This document shows, one piece after another, positions 49,944 to 58,960 of a DNA stretch of 64,000 bases (positions are counted from its first letter, which is position 1; every line of letters begins with the position of its first letter). Location of the stretch: positions 8,556,001 to 8,620,000 of the forward strand of contig NZ_CP109592.1 of assembly GCF_036250675.1 (NCBI RefSeq). Direction: 5' to 3'. Both the position numbers and the translations under genes were made by a program. The notes under the pieces were generated by a model. That model did not search any database and was not told the DNA's origin. It saw only the letters and a program-made list of their open reading frames with translations. This stretch comes from Streptomyces sp. NBC_01689. Lineage in GTDB: Bacteria; Actinomycetota; Actinomycetes; Streptomycetales; Streptomycetaceae.

Positions 49944-51509
49944 ATGCCTGTAGACGAGGGATATGACGTCGTGATCGTCGGCGGGGGCCACAACGGTCTC
50001 GTCGCCGCCGCCTATCTGGCCCGGGCCGGACGCTCCGTCCTGGTGCTGGAGCGACTGGGGAACACCGGCGGTGCCGCCGTGTCCACCCGGCCGTTCGCCG
50101 GGGTGGACGCGCGGCTGTCGCGCTACTCGTACCTGGTCAGCCTGCTGCCCCGGAAGATCGTCCGTGACCTCGGCCTCGACTTCCGGGTCCGCGGGCGCAC
50201 CGTGTCCTCGTACACGCCCGTGGAACGCGACGGACGGGCCACCGGACTGCTCGTCGGGGGCGGCGAGCGCCGCACGCGTGAGGCGTTCCGGCGGCTGACC
50301 GGATCGGACCGCGAGTACGAGGCCTGGCAGCGCTTCTACGGAATGACCGGCCGGGTCGCCCAGCGGGTGTTCCCGACCCTCACCGAACCGCTGCCCACCC
50401 GGGACGAACTGCGCGGCCGGATCGACGACGAGGACGCCTGGCGGGTGCTCTTCGAGGAGCCGGTCGGCGTCGCCGTCGAGGAGAACTTCAGTGACGACCT
50501 CGTGCGGGGCGTCGTCCTCACCGACGCCCTCATCGGCACCTTCGCCGACGCCCACGACCCCTCACTGCGGCAGAACCGCTGTTTCCTCCATCACGTGATC
50601 GGCGGCGGCACCGGCGCCTGGGACGTCCCGGTCGGCGGTATGGGGGCGCTGACGGACGCGATCGCCGGTGCGGCGCGCGGGGCGGGCGCCGTGATCGCCA
50701 CGGGTCACGAGGCGATCCGTGTCGAGACCGACGGCCGGAGCGCGGAGGTGACCTACCGGACCGCCGACGGGGAGGGCGTGGTCGCGGCCCGGCACGTGCT
50801 GGTGAACGCGTCGCCACAGGAGCTGGCGACCCTCACGGGGGAAGTGGCGCCGGCCCCGGCCGAGGGCGCGCAGCTCAAGGTCAACATGCTGCTCAAGCGG
50901 CTCCCGAAGCTGCGCGACAGCTCCGTCGACCCGCGCGAGGCGTTCTCCGGCACCTTCCATGTCGCCGAGGGCTACGAGCAGTTGGCGACCGCCCACGCGC
51001 AGGCGGCCGCCGGCCGGCTGCCCGCGGCGCCGCCGTCGGAGATCTACTGTCACTCCCTCACGGACCCCACCATCCTCGGCCCGGAGCTGGTCGCGCGGGG
51101 CTACCAGACCCTGACGCTCTTCGGACTGCACACCCCCGCCCGGCTCTTCGAGCGGGACAACGACGCCGTGCGCGAGGAACTGCTGAAGTCGACCCTGGCG
51201 CAGTTGGACGCCCAGCTCGCCGAGCCGCTCACGGACTGTCTGGCCACCGACGCGGAGGGCCGCCCCTGCATCGAGGCGAAGACCCCGCTCGACCTGGAAC
51301 GCGACCTGCGGCTGCCCGGCGGCAACATCTTCCACCGCGACCTCGCCTTCCCGTACGCCCAGGAGGGCACGGGCCGCTGGGGCGTGGAGACGGCGCACGC
51401 GAACGTCCTGCTGTGCGGCGCGGGCGCGGTCCGCGGCGGCGGGGTGAGCGGGGTGCCGGGGCACAACGCGGCCATGGCCGTGCTGGAGTCGCCGGGCCAG
51501 GGAGGCTGA
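49944..51509 (+). CDS. PYROXD2 / phytoene-desaturase-like FAD oxidoreductase
   Basis: 521 aa. N-terminal Rossmann motif YDVVIVGGGHNGLVAAAYLARAGRSVLVLERLGNTGGAAVS and the C-terminal FAD motif LLCGAGAVRGGGVSGVPGHNAAMAV are typical of the COG1233 (phytoene desaturase-like) family, here the PYROXD2 branch. No carotenoid genes are nearby, so a true desaturase role in carotenoid synthesis is unlikely. The ribosome site is weak (AAGA); an in-frame GTG at 49929 is an alternative start. Followed by a long palindrome. Confidence 0.85.
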   Translation: MPVDEGYDVVIVGGGHNGLVAAAYLARAGRSVLVLERLGNTGGAAVSTRPFAGVDARLSRYSYLVSLLPRKIVRDLGLDFRVRGRTVSSYTPVERDGRATGLLVGGGERRTREAFRRLTGSDREYEAWQRFYGMTGRVAQRVFPTLTEPLPTRDELRGRIDDEDAWRVLFEEPVGVAVEENFSDDLVRGVVLTDALIGTFADAHDPSLRQNRCFLHHVIGGGTGAWDVPVGGMGALTDAIAGAARGAGAVIATGHEAIRVETDGRSAEVTYRTADGEGVVAARHVLVNASPQELATLTGEVAPAPAEGAQLKVNMLLKRLPKLRDSSVDPREAFSGTFHVAEGYEQLATAHAQAAAGRLPAAPPSEIYCHSLTDPTILGPELVARGYQTLTLFGLHTPARLFERDNDAVREELLKSTLAQLDAQLAEPLTDCLATDAEGRPCIEAKTPLDLERDLRLPGGNIFHRDLAFPYAQEGTGRWGVETAHANVLLCGAGAVRGGGVSGVPGHNAAMAVLESPGQGG

Positions 51510-51604
51510 GGCCTGCCGAGGGCGATCCCGTGCGTGGCGGCGGGCTCTGGCAGCCTGCCGCCGCACGACCGGGTCCGCCCGGCCGCCGTGGACGGGCGGC
51601 CCCC

Positions 51605-51632
51605 ACCGATTCCGGGCCGGCCCGGAATCGGT
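51605..51632. terminator. 28-bp perfect palindrome, probable terminator
   Basis: Bases 51605-51618 pair perfectly with 51619-51632 (arms begin ACCGATTCCGGG). As RNA it forms a 12-bp stem with a 4-base loop, 95 bases after the flavoprotein stop. Confidence 0.6.
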
Positions 51633-51714
51633 TCAACCGCCGTCGGACCGTGACGCTTCCGAGAAATCTCCCGTCGGCCGAGAGCGGGCCGATCTCCCGG
51701 GCGGGGCCGATGAG

Positions 51715-51735
51715 ATCTGACGGAGTATCAGTAAA
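51715..51735 (+). promoter_or_regulatory. shared operator motif ATCTGAC-N5-RTCAG-WAAA, copy 1
   Basis: Reads ATCTGAC-GGAGT-ATCAG-TAAA, 39 bp before the nitronate monooxygenase start. The same pattern occurs in front of echA (62257-62277), so one regulator may control both operons. Confidence 0.55.
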
Positions 51736-51774
51736 CCTCTTCCCTCGTCCGGACGACTGCGGCATCCTGCGGCC

Positions 51775-52887
51775 ATGCAGACGGAGCTGAGCAAGCAACT
51801 GGGGGTCGAGCACGCCATCTTCGGCTTCACGCCGTTTCCCGCCGTTGCCGCGGCCATCAGTCGCGCGGGCGGTCTCGGGGTGCTCGGCGCGGTCCGCTAC
51901 ACCGCCCCGGACGACCTCAAGCGCGACTTGGACTGGGTCGAGGCGAACGTCGGCGGCAGGCCCTACGGCCTGGACGTGGTGATGCCGGCCAAGAAGGTCG
52001 AGGGGGTCTCCGAGGCGGACGTCGAGGCGATGATCCCCGAGGGGCACCGCCGGTTCGTCGCGGACACCCTCGCCAAGTACGGCGTGCCCGGCCTCGACGA
52101 GGGGGAAGCGGTCGGCTGGCGCATCACGGGCTGGATGGAACAGGTCGCCCGCACCCAGCTCGACGTCGCCTTCGACTATCCGATCAGACTGCTCGCCAAC
52201 GCGCTGGGCTCACCCCCCGACGATGTCGTACGGCGCGCGCACGAGCGGGGAGTGCTCGTCGCGGCGCTCGCGGGCAGCGCCCGGCACGCCCGCAAGCACG
52301 CCGAGGCCGGCATCGACATCGTCGTCGCGCAGGGCTACGAGGCGGGCGGCCACACCGGCGAGATCGCCTCCATGGTGCTCACCCCTGAGGTCGTGGACGC
52401 CGTCGACCCGCTGCCCGTCCTCGCGGCGGGCGGCATCGGCAGCGGACAGCAGGTGGCCGCCGCGCTCGGCCTCGGCGCCCAGGGCGTGTGGCTCGGCTCC
52501 CTGTGGCTGACCGTCACCGAGGCCGACCTGCACTCGCCGGCCGTGACCCGCAAGCTGCTGGCCGCCGGGTCCGGCGACACCGTCCGTTCGCGCGCGCTGA
52601 CCGGGAAACCGGCCCGTCAGCTGCGCACCGAGTGGACCGACGCGTGGGACGACCCGCACGGTCCCGGCACCCTGCCCATGCCCCTGCAGGGGCTGCTGGT
52701 GGCCGAGGCCGTCTCCCGCATCCAGAAGTACGAGGTCGAGCCGCTGCTCGGGACGCCCGTCGGGCAGATCGTCGGCCGGATGAACAGCGAGCGCAGCGTC
52801 CAGGCCGTCTTCGACGACCTGACCCGCGGTTTCGAGCAGGCCGTCGACCGCCTCGACCGGATCGCCGGAAGGAGCCACCGACCGTGA
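51775..52887 (+). CDS. nitronate monooxygenase / NPD-family FMN enzyme
   Basis: 370 aa TIM barrel. FMN and active-site motifs AGGLGVLGAVRYT, VVAQGYEAGGHTGEIASMV and VLAAGGIGSGQQVAAALGLGAQGVWLGSLW are those of the 2-nitropropane dioxygenase-like family. Related proteins in steroid clusters act as reductases rather than on nitroalkanes, so the true substrate is open. Its stop overlaps the GTG of an acyl-CoA ligase, indicating a shared CoA-linked pathway. Confidence 0.88.
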   Translation: MQTELSKQLGVEHAIFGFTPFPAVAAAISRAGGLGVLGAVRYTAPDDLKRDLDWVEANVGGRPYGLDVVMPAKKVEGVSEADVEAMIPEGHRRFVADTLAKYGVPGLDEGEAVGWRITGWMEQVARTQLDVAFDYPIRLLANALGSPPDDVVRRAHERGVLVAALAGSARHARKHAEAGIDIVVAQGYEAGGHTGEIASMVLTPEVVDAVDPLPVLAAGGIGSGQQVAAALGLGAQGVWLGSLWLTVTEADLHSPAVTRKLLAAGSGDTVRSRALTGKPARQLRTEWTDAWDDPHGPGTLPMPLQGLLVAEAVSRIQKYEVEPLLGTPVGQIVGRMNSERSVQAVFDDLTRGFEQAVDRLDRIAGRSHRP

Positions 52888-54446
52888 CCACGACCACCCC
52901 GCCCTCACCGAACGGCTTCTGGGCCCAGGCCGCCGCCGACCCCGGCCGGACGGTCCTCGTCACCCCGGACGGGGACGAGTGGACCGCCGGCCGTCTGCAC
53001 ACGGCGGCCAACCGCCTGGTGCACGGGCTGCGCGCGGCCGGCCTCGCACGCGGCGACGCGTTCGCGGTCGTGCTGCCCAACGGCGTGGAGTTCCTCGTCG
53101 CCTACCTCGCCGCCTCGCAGGCCGGTCTCTACCTCGTCCCCGTCAACCACCACCTCGTGGGCCCCGAGATCGCCTGGATCGTCTCGGACTCGGGCGCCAA
53201 GGTGCTCATCGCCCACGAACGGTTCGCCGAGGCGGCCCGCCGTGCCGCCGACGAGGCCGGCCTGCCGTCCGCGAGGCGCTACGCCGTCGGTGCGGCCGAG
53301 GGCTTCCGGCCGTACGCCGAACTCCTCGACGGGCAGGACGGATCGGCACCCGCCGACCGCACCCTCGGCTGGGTCATGAACTACACCTCGGGCACCACGG
53401 GCCGCCCGCGCGGAATCCGCCGGCCGCTGCCCGGCAAGCTCCCCGAGGAGTCCTACCTCGGGGGATTCCTCGGCATCTTCGGCATCAGGCCCTTCGACGA
53501 CAACGTCCACCTCGTCTGCTCGCCGCTCTATCACACCGCCGTGCTCCAGTTCGCGGGCGCGTCCCTGCACATCGGCCACCGGCTGGTGCTGATGGACAAG
53601 TGGACCCCCGAGGAGATGCTCCGGGCCGTCGACACCCACCGGTGCACCCACACCCATATGGTCCCGACCCAGTTCCACCGGCTGCTGGCGCTCCCCGAGG
53701 AGGTGCGGGCCCGCTACGACGTGTCGTCGATGCGGCACGCCATCCACGGCGCGGCCCCCTGTCCCGACCATGTGAAACGGGCCATGATCGAGTGGTGGGG
53801 CCACAGCGTCGAGGAGTACTACGCGGCCAGCGAGGGCGGCGGCGCCTTCGCGACCGCCGAGGACTGGCTGAAGAAGCCGGGGACCGTCGGCAAGGCCTGG
53901 CCCATCAGCGAACTGGCCGTCTTCGACGACGACGGCAGACGGCTGCCTCCCGGTGAACTCGGCACCGTCTACATGAAGATGAGCACCGGCGGATTCTCGT
54001 ACCACAAGGACGAGAGGAAGACCCGGAAGAACCGCATCGGCGACTTCTTCACCGTCGGCGACCTCGGCTGCCTCGACGAGGACGGCTATCTCTTCCTCCG
54101 CGACCGCAAGATCGACATGATCATCTCCGGCGGCGTCAACATCTACCCGGCCGAGATCGAGGCCGCGTTGCTCGCCCACCCCGCCGTCGCCGACGCGGCG
54201 GCCTTCGGCATCCCGCACGACGACTGGGGCGAGGAGGTCAAGGCCGTCGTCGAACCCGCGCCCGGACACCTGCCCGGAGCGGACCTGGCCGCGGACGTAC
54301 TGCGCCACTGCGCGGAGCGGCTCGCCGGCTACAAGAGGCCGAGGAGCGTCGACTTCATCGAGTCGATGCCACGCGACCCGAACGGCAAACTGTACAAACG
54401 GCGGCTGCGCGAACCCTATTGGGAGGGCCGCACCCGACCCGTCTGA
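52884..54446 (+). CDS. acyl-CoA synthetase (FadD family)
   Basis: 520 aa, GTG start overlapping the previous stop, with GGAAGGAG upstream. ANL-superfamily motifs: P-loop MNYTSGTTGRPRGIRRP, adenylate-binding YYAASEGGG, hinge LRDRKIDMIISGGVNIYPAEIE and C-terminal catalytic Lys in DPNGKLYKRRL. It activates a carboxylic acid to its CoA thioester via an acyl-adenylate. The paired nitronate-monooxygenase-like gene and the KstR-like context suggest a steroid or branched acid, but this is inference. Confidence 0.9.
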   Translation: MTTTTPPSPNGFWAQAAADPGRTVLVTPDGDEWTAGRLHTAANRLVHGLRAAGLARGDAFAVVLPNGVEFLVAYLAASQAGLYLVPVNHHLVGPEIAWIVSDSGAKVLIAHERFAEAARRAADEAGLPSARRYAVGAAEGFRPYAELLDGQDGSAPADRTLGWVMNYTSGTTGRPRGIRRPLPGKLPEESYLGGFLGIFGIRPFDDNVHLVCSPLYHTAVLQFAGASLHIGHRLVLMDKWTPEEMLRAVDTHRCTHTHMVPTQFHRLLALPEEVRARYDVSSMRHAIHGAAPCPDHVKRAMIEWWGHSVEEYYAASEGGGAFATAEDWLKKPGTVGKAWPISELAVFDDDGRRLPPGELGTVYMKMSTGGFSYHKDERKTRKNRIGDFFTVGDLGCLDEDGYLFLRDRKIDMIISGGVNIYPAEIEAALLAHPAVADAAAFGIPHDDWGEEVKAVVEPAPGHLPGADLAADVLRHCAERLAGYKRPRSVDFIESMPRDPNGKLYKRRLREPYWEGRTRPV

Positions 54447-54467
54447 CCCCCCGACCCGTCCTGTCCG

Positions 54468-54510
54468 GCTCCCCCTGGTCCCCGCCGGCCGGGCGGGGAC
54501 CACGGGGAGC
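54468..54510. terminator. bidirectional terminator hairpin
   Basis: 19-base arms (54468-54486 and 54492-54510) pair with one mismatch around the loop GGCCG, between the convergent ligase and acylase genes. Confidence 0.75.
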
Positions 54511-54513
54511 GGC

Positions 54514-56997
54514 TCAGTGCCGTTCGCCCACCCGGACCACCCGCAGTCCGGGCGAGGACAGGATGTCCTTCTCGCAGAACCGGGAGGTGACCCAGCGCCC
54601 GCCGGAGAACAGCCGCGTCTGGTCGCTGGAGTGCGGCGAGTTGGGGTTCGAGGACTGGGAGTACGTCAGGAGCGTACGGGCGACCGGGCAGCGGCCCCCG
54701 TCCCAGCCGACCGCCTGGATGTACGAGGACCCGGTGGTGACCTCGGTGTATCCGCCGCCGGCCGGGTCCCACACCGGCTCGACCTTGTCCCACACCCCCA
54801 GCCCCTCCGTGCCGCCCGGCACCGGGATGCGCTCGCCGCCCCGTACGACGAACTGGTGGGCGCCGAGCGGGGCGCCGGGCGCGATGCCCGCCGCGCGCAG
54901 CTCCGTCACGGTGTCGGCGAGGGCGGTGGCGAACCCCGGGACACCGGTGTCGAGCGTGTTCGGGGTGTGCACGGGATCGGCCGAGGAGAACGGGACCTTC
55001 CAGAGCCGCGCGGCCGGCACCAGGGCGGTCAGCCGGCGCCAGAAGCGGTCGAAGAACAGCGCGCCCCGGCTGCCCGTGTTCATGGTGTGGTCCCAGGACC
55101 CGAGCGCGCGGCACGCCCCGCTCACGTCGACGGACCGGCCGTCGCCGCCCGTCGCCCGCCGGCCCGGCAGCGCGGCGCAGGCCCGTGCCGCGTCGTCCGC
55201 GACCAGGTCACCCATGGGTGCTCGGTTGGTGAACTGCTGTGCCAGCAGGTCCCGTTCGGTGAGGCCGCCGTGCGCCGCCATCGCCGAGACGTCGTCGATC
55301 GCGCCCCGCGTGCGGATCGAGCGCGCGGTGCCGACCGTCCCGAAGATTCGCTCGTAACCGGTCACCGGCCGGTCCGCGTTGGCCAGCCAGGCACTGTCGT
55401 TGGAGTTCTCCGCGTAGGGCGCGTCCCGCAGGACGGGCATCCTCCCCGGCCCGAAGATGCCCGGCTGCACGGCGTCCCGGTCCCTGCCCGGCGCGCAGTC
55501 GCCGCGCGAACCGTCCAGGACCGCGACACCGGACGCGGGGTAGGTGACGCTCCCCAGCGGCGTCGAGCAGCGCGCCACCAGCTCGTCGGTGATCCGGGGC
55601 AGCACCTGCGACTGGGTGAACAGCGAGTGGCCGCCCGCGTCGGCGGCGATCGTGTTGACCCAGGGCAGCCCCTGGGTGGTCCTGAGGACCCTGAGCATGT
55701 CGGCGGTGCTGCGTGCCTTGCCGAAGCCGAGGGAGGTGTCCGAGATCCGCAGGTTGGCCGCGTTCGGGTCGTTGAGCGCGTACGCCGTCGTCGAGGTCCA
55801 GGGGAGCGGGAGCTGGGGCCCGAGCGAGGTGACGACGGGACCGTAACGGGTCCACCACTGGCCGCGGGTGACCGGTGCGCCGTCCTTCACACCGACCGTG
55901 ACGGTCCGTCTGGTCATCGGCTCCCGGACCCCGTCCACCAGATACGTTGTCGGATCGGCCGGATCCAGCGTCAGCTGATGGAGGCTGAGGGGGACGCCCG
56001 TCGCGACCGTGTGGCTCCACGCCACCCGCGCGTTGTACCCGATCGACATCGTCACCGAGCCCAGCAGCGAACCTCCCGAGACGTCGAGCTCGCCGGGGAT
56101 CGTCTGCTGCGACTGCCAGAAGCGGCGGCCTCCCTGCCAGGGGTAGTGCGGGTTGCCGAGCAGCAGACCGCGTCCGTTCGCCGTCGTCGCACCGCTGAAG
56201 GCGACGGCGTTGGACCCCATGTCGGCGCCGTCGAAGGCCTGCCGCGCGGCGCGGGCGAAACTTCGCGCGGACACACCGGCGGGCGGCGGGGAGCCGGCCG
56301 AGGAGGTGGACGGGAGTGAGGACGAGGGCGCGACCGTGCCCGGGTTCCCGCGACCGGTGGTGGCGGTCGTCGTCGGAGGCTGTGCGGCGGTGATGCCGTC
56401 CACCGCCCGGCCCTGGCCGCCGAGCACCGCCAGCGCGAAGGTGCGCGTGGCCACGTCCGCCCGGGTCACCGGCCGGACCCAGGCGGCGCCCCGGCAGGCC
56501 GGGTCGGTGACGCGGTTCTGCGCCAGCCAGGCGTTGTAGCCCGTGGCCCACCCGCGCATCAGGTCCCCGACCTGCCGGCTCGGGCCCCGCGGCGCGGGCT
56601 GGGCGAGCAGCCTCTCCACCGTGCCCGCCTCGCGCACGCCGTGGAAGTACAGGTCGCTGGAGAGGTTCCCGGTCGCCGAGGACAGTGAGCCGTCGGGCGC
56701 CGCGTCGGCGCCGAAGTACCGGGAGCGTTCGCCGCGTACGGTCACGAAGCCGTCGGCGAGTGTGCACACCTGGTCGGCGGCCTGTGCCCAGCCGGTGCCG
56801 AAGCCGAGGTCGGCGTAGTCGTCGGCGAGGATGTGCGGAACGCCGTACTCGGTGTAGCGGATCACGGCGGACAGGCCGCCCGCCGACGGACGGGACGGAG
56901 CGTGCGGTGAACGGTCCGCGGCGGCGGCCGGCGGCGCGGCCGCGGCGACGAGCAGGGCTGCGGCCAGGACGGCGAACCGTCTTGGGCGGGTGCGCAT
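54514..56997 (-). CDS. secreted penicillin-acylase-family (Ntn) amidohydrolase
   Basis: 827 aa from the ATG at 56997, preceded by GGGAGG. Sec signal peptide (RRFAVLAAALLVAAAAPPAAAA). The alpha chain begins near residue 42 (LSAVIRYTEYGVPHILADDYADLGFGTGWAQAADQVCTL). After a Ser/Pro/Thr-rich linker (about 205-245) comes the autocleavage site MG-SNA with nucleophile S262 at the start of the beta chain. The sequence order resembles aculeacin-A acylase and PvdQ, which remove acyl chains from lipopeptides or acyl-homoserine lactones. Transcribed against the acyl-CoA ligase. Confidence 0.9.
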   Translation of the reverse strand: MRTRPRRFAVLAAALLVAAAAPPAAAADRSPHAPSRPSAGGLSAVIRYTEYGVPHILADDYADLGFGTGWAQAADQVCTLADGFVTVRGERSRYFGADAAPDGSLSSATGNLSSDLYFHGVREAGTVERLLAQPAPRGPSRQVGDLMRGWATGYNAWLAQNRVTDPACRGAAWVRPVTRADVATRTFALAVLGGQGRAVDGITAAQPPTTTATTGRGNPGTVAPSSSLPSTSSAGSPPPAGVSARSFARAARQAFDGADMGSNAVAFSGATTANGRGLLLGNPHYPWQGGRRFWQSQQTIPGELDVSGGSLLGSVTMSIGYNARVAWSHTVATGVPLSLHQLTLDPADPTTYLVDGVREPMTRRTVTVGVKDGAPVTRGQWWTRYGPVVTSLGPQLPLPWTSTTAYALNDPNAANLRISDTSLGFGKARSTADMLRVLRTTQGLPWVNTIAADAGGHSLFTQSQVLPRITDELVARCSTPLGSVTYPASGVAVLDGSRGDCAPGRDRDAVQPGIFGPGRMPVLRDAPYAENSNDSAWLANADRPVTGYERIFGTVGTARSIRTRGAIDDVSAMAAHGGLTERDLLAQQFTNRAPMGDLVADDAARACAALPGRRATGGDGRSVDVSGACRALGSWDHTMNTGSRGALFFDRFWRRLTALVPAARLWKVPFSSADPVHTPNTLDTGVPGFATALADTVTELRAAGIAPGAPLGAHQFVVRGGERIPVPGGTEGLGVWDKVEPVWDPAGGGYTEVTTGSSYIQAVGWDGGRCPVARTLLTYSQSSNPNSPHSSDQTRLFSGGRWVTSRFCEKDILSSPGLRVVRVGERH

Positions 56998-57181
56998 CGT
57001 GCCTCCCGACATCATCGAGGGAAGGGCCGGTTGAGCGTAACAACGGCCACGGACGTTCCACCGGGTGTCACCGTGTCCCACGGCCGGGTGGGGCGTGTTC
57101 GCGTCAGAAGCGCCGGACGCTTGACCCCGCTCGGGGACCGGAACGAGGATCACGCCAGGGCAGCGGACGAAGGAGCAGGTC

Positions 57182-58684
57182 ATGACGGCGGGACGAAGCG
57201 TCACGGTGGACGGGGTGCTGCGGCGCAGCGCCCGGCGGACCCCGGAGCGCGTCGCGGTCCACTACCGGGACCGCTCGTGGACCTACGCCGAACTCGACGA
57301 CGCGGTCTCCCGCGCGGCCCAGGCGCTGCGCTCCGCGGGCCTCGCGCCCGGTGACCGCGTCGGCGCCTACGGCCACAACTCGGACGCGTACCTGATCGGT
57401 TTCCTCGCCTGCGCCCGGGGCGGACTCGTCCACGTGCCGGTCAACCAGAACCTGACGGGTGAGGATCTCGCGTACATCGTCGGCCAGGCGGGCTGCGCAC
57501 TCGTCCTCGCCGATCCGGATCTGGCCGGAAACCTGCCCCGGGGGACGCGCACGCTCCCCCTGCGCGACGCCGGTGACTCCTTGCTCGCGCGGCTGGCCGG
57601 CACCCCGCCGTACGACGGTCCGGAGCCGCGCGGCGAGGACCTGACGCAGTTGCTGTACACGTCCGGCACGACCGCGCTGCCCAAGGGCGCGATGATGACG
57701 CACCGGGCGCTGGTGCACGAGTACCTGAGCGCGATCACCGCCCTCGATCTGCAGGCCGGCGACCTGCCCGTGCACGCGCTGCCGCTCTACCACTCGGCGC
57801 AGATGCATGTGTTCCTGCTGCCGTATCTCGCCGTCGGCGCCGTGAACGTGATCCTCGACGCGCCCGACGCCGGGACGATCCTCGACCTGGTGGAGGCGGG
57901 CCGCGCGGACAGTCTGTTCGCCCCGCCCACCGTGTGGATCGGCCTGGCCAACCGGCCCGACTTCGCGACCCGGGACCTGAGCGGGCTGCGCAAGGCGTAC
58001 TACGGTGCGTCGATCATGCCGGTCCCGGTCCTGGAACGGCTGCGGGAACGGCTCCCGAGGCTGGCGTTCTACAACTGCTTCGGCCAGAGCGAGATCGGCC
58101 CGCTCGCGATGGTCCTCGCCCCTCATGAGCACAAGGGCCGGATGGACTCCTGCGGACGGCCGGTGCTGTTCGTGGAGGCGCGGGTGGTCGACGAGTCCGG
58201 CGAGGACGTGGCCGACGGGGAGCGGGGCGAGATCGTCTACCGGTCACCGCAGCTGTGCGAGGGCTACTGGGACAAGCCGGAGGAGACGGCCGAGGCCTTC
58301 CGCGACGGCTGGTTCCACTCCGGGGACCTGGCCGTCCATGACGAGGACGGCTTCTTCACCGTCGTGGACCGGGTGAAGGATGTCATCAACTCCGGTGGTG
58401 TGCTGGTGGCTTCGCGACAGGTCGAGGACGCGCTCTACACGCACGGGGCGGTCGCCGAGGTGGCGGTGATCGGCCTGCCCGACGAGCGGTGGATCGAGGC
58501 GGTGACGGCGGTCGTGGTCGCGCGCGGCGAGGTCAGCGGGGACGAACTCGTCGCCCACGCGCGGGAGAAGCTCGCCGCCTTCAAGGCGCCCAAGCGGGTG
58601 CTGTTCGTGGACGAGCTGCCGCGCAACGCGAGCGGGAAGATCCTCAAGCGGGAGCTGAGGGACCGGTTCGCGGCGGAGTCGTAG
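57182..58684 (+). CDS. acyl-CoA synthetase (FadD family)
   Basis: 500 aa, GAAGGAG upstream of the ATG. ANL motifs: LLYTSGTTALPKGAMMTH (P-loop), YNCFGQSEIG (adenylate site), WFHSGDLAVHDEDGFFTVVDRVKDVINSGG (hinge) and NASGKILKRELR (catalytic Lys). Size and motifs are those of medium/long-chain fatty acyl-CoA ligases. Divergent from the acylase gene over 184 bp. Probably part of the acyl-CoA block, with substrate unknown. Confidence 0.9.
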   Translation: MTAGRSVTVDGVLRRSARRTPERVAVHYRDRSWTYAELDDAVSRAAQALRSAGLAPGDRVGAYGHNSDAYLIGFLACARGGLVHVPVNQNLTGEDLAYIVGQAGCALVLADPDLAGNLPRGTRTLPLRDAGDSLLARLAGTPPYDGPEPRGEDLTQLLYTSGTTALPKGAMMTHRALVHEYLSAITALDLQAGDLPVHALPLYHSAQMHVFLLPYLAVGAVNVILDAPDAGTILDLVEAGRADSLFAPPTVWIGLANRPDFATRDLSGLRKAYYGASIMPVPVLERLRERLPRLAFYNCFGQSEIGPLAMVLAPHEHKGRMDSCGRPVLFVEARVVDESGEDVADGERGEIVYRSPQLCEGYWDKPEETAEAFRDGWFHSGDLAVHDEDGFFTVVDRVKDVINSGGVLVASRQVEDALYTHGAVAEVAVIGLPDERWIEAVTAVVVARGEVSGDELVAHAREKLAAFKAPKRVLFVDELPRNASGKILKRELRDRFAAES

Positions 58685-58824
58685 ACCGCACCGGACGCGT
58701 CTCGCCCGGGGTGCGGAGGGATCGGACGGTGCCCGGTGCCGGACGCGGGCCGGCCCGCGCCGGGGGCCGGCGGCGGACCGGCGGCAGTCGTCGGGGACAC
58801 GCAACGGCCCCTGCCCCCGGGCGG

Positions 58825-58859
58825 TCACGCGGCGCCCCGCCCCGGGCGGACGCGTGACG
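58825..58859. terminator. possible bidirectional terminator
   Basis: GTCACGCG (58825-58832) pairs with CGCGTGAC (58852-58859). The right arm is part of a direct repeat (GGGCGGACGCGTGACGGC and GGGCGGGCGCGTGACGGC). It lies between convergent fadD and paaK genes. Confidence 0.4.
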
Positions 58860-58960
58860 GCGCCGGTGCCCGGGCGGGCGCGTGACGGCCTCCGCCCCGG
58901 CGGGCGACGCTCGTCTCCGAGCGGGTCGCGAGGTGGCCCCGGACCGGGCGGGGGCGCGTG

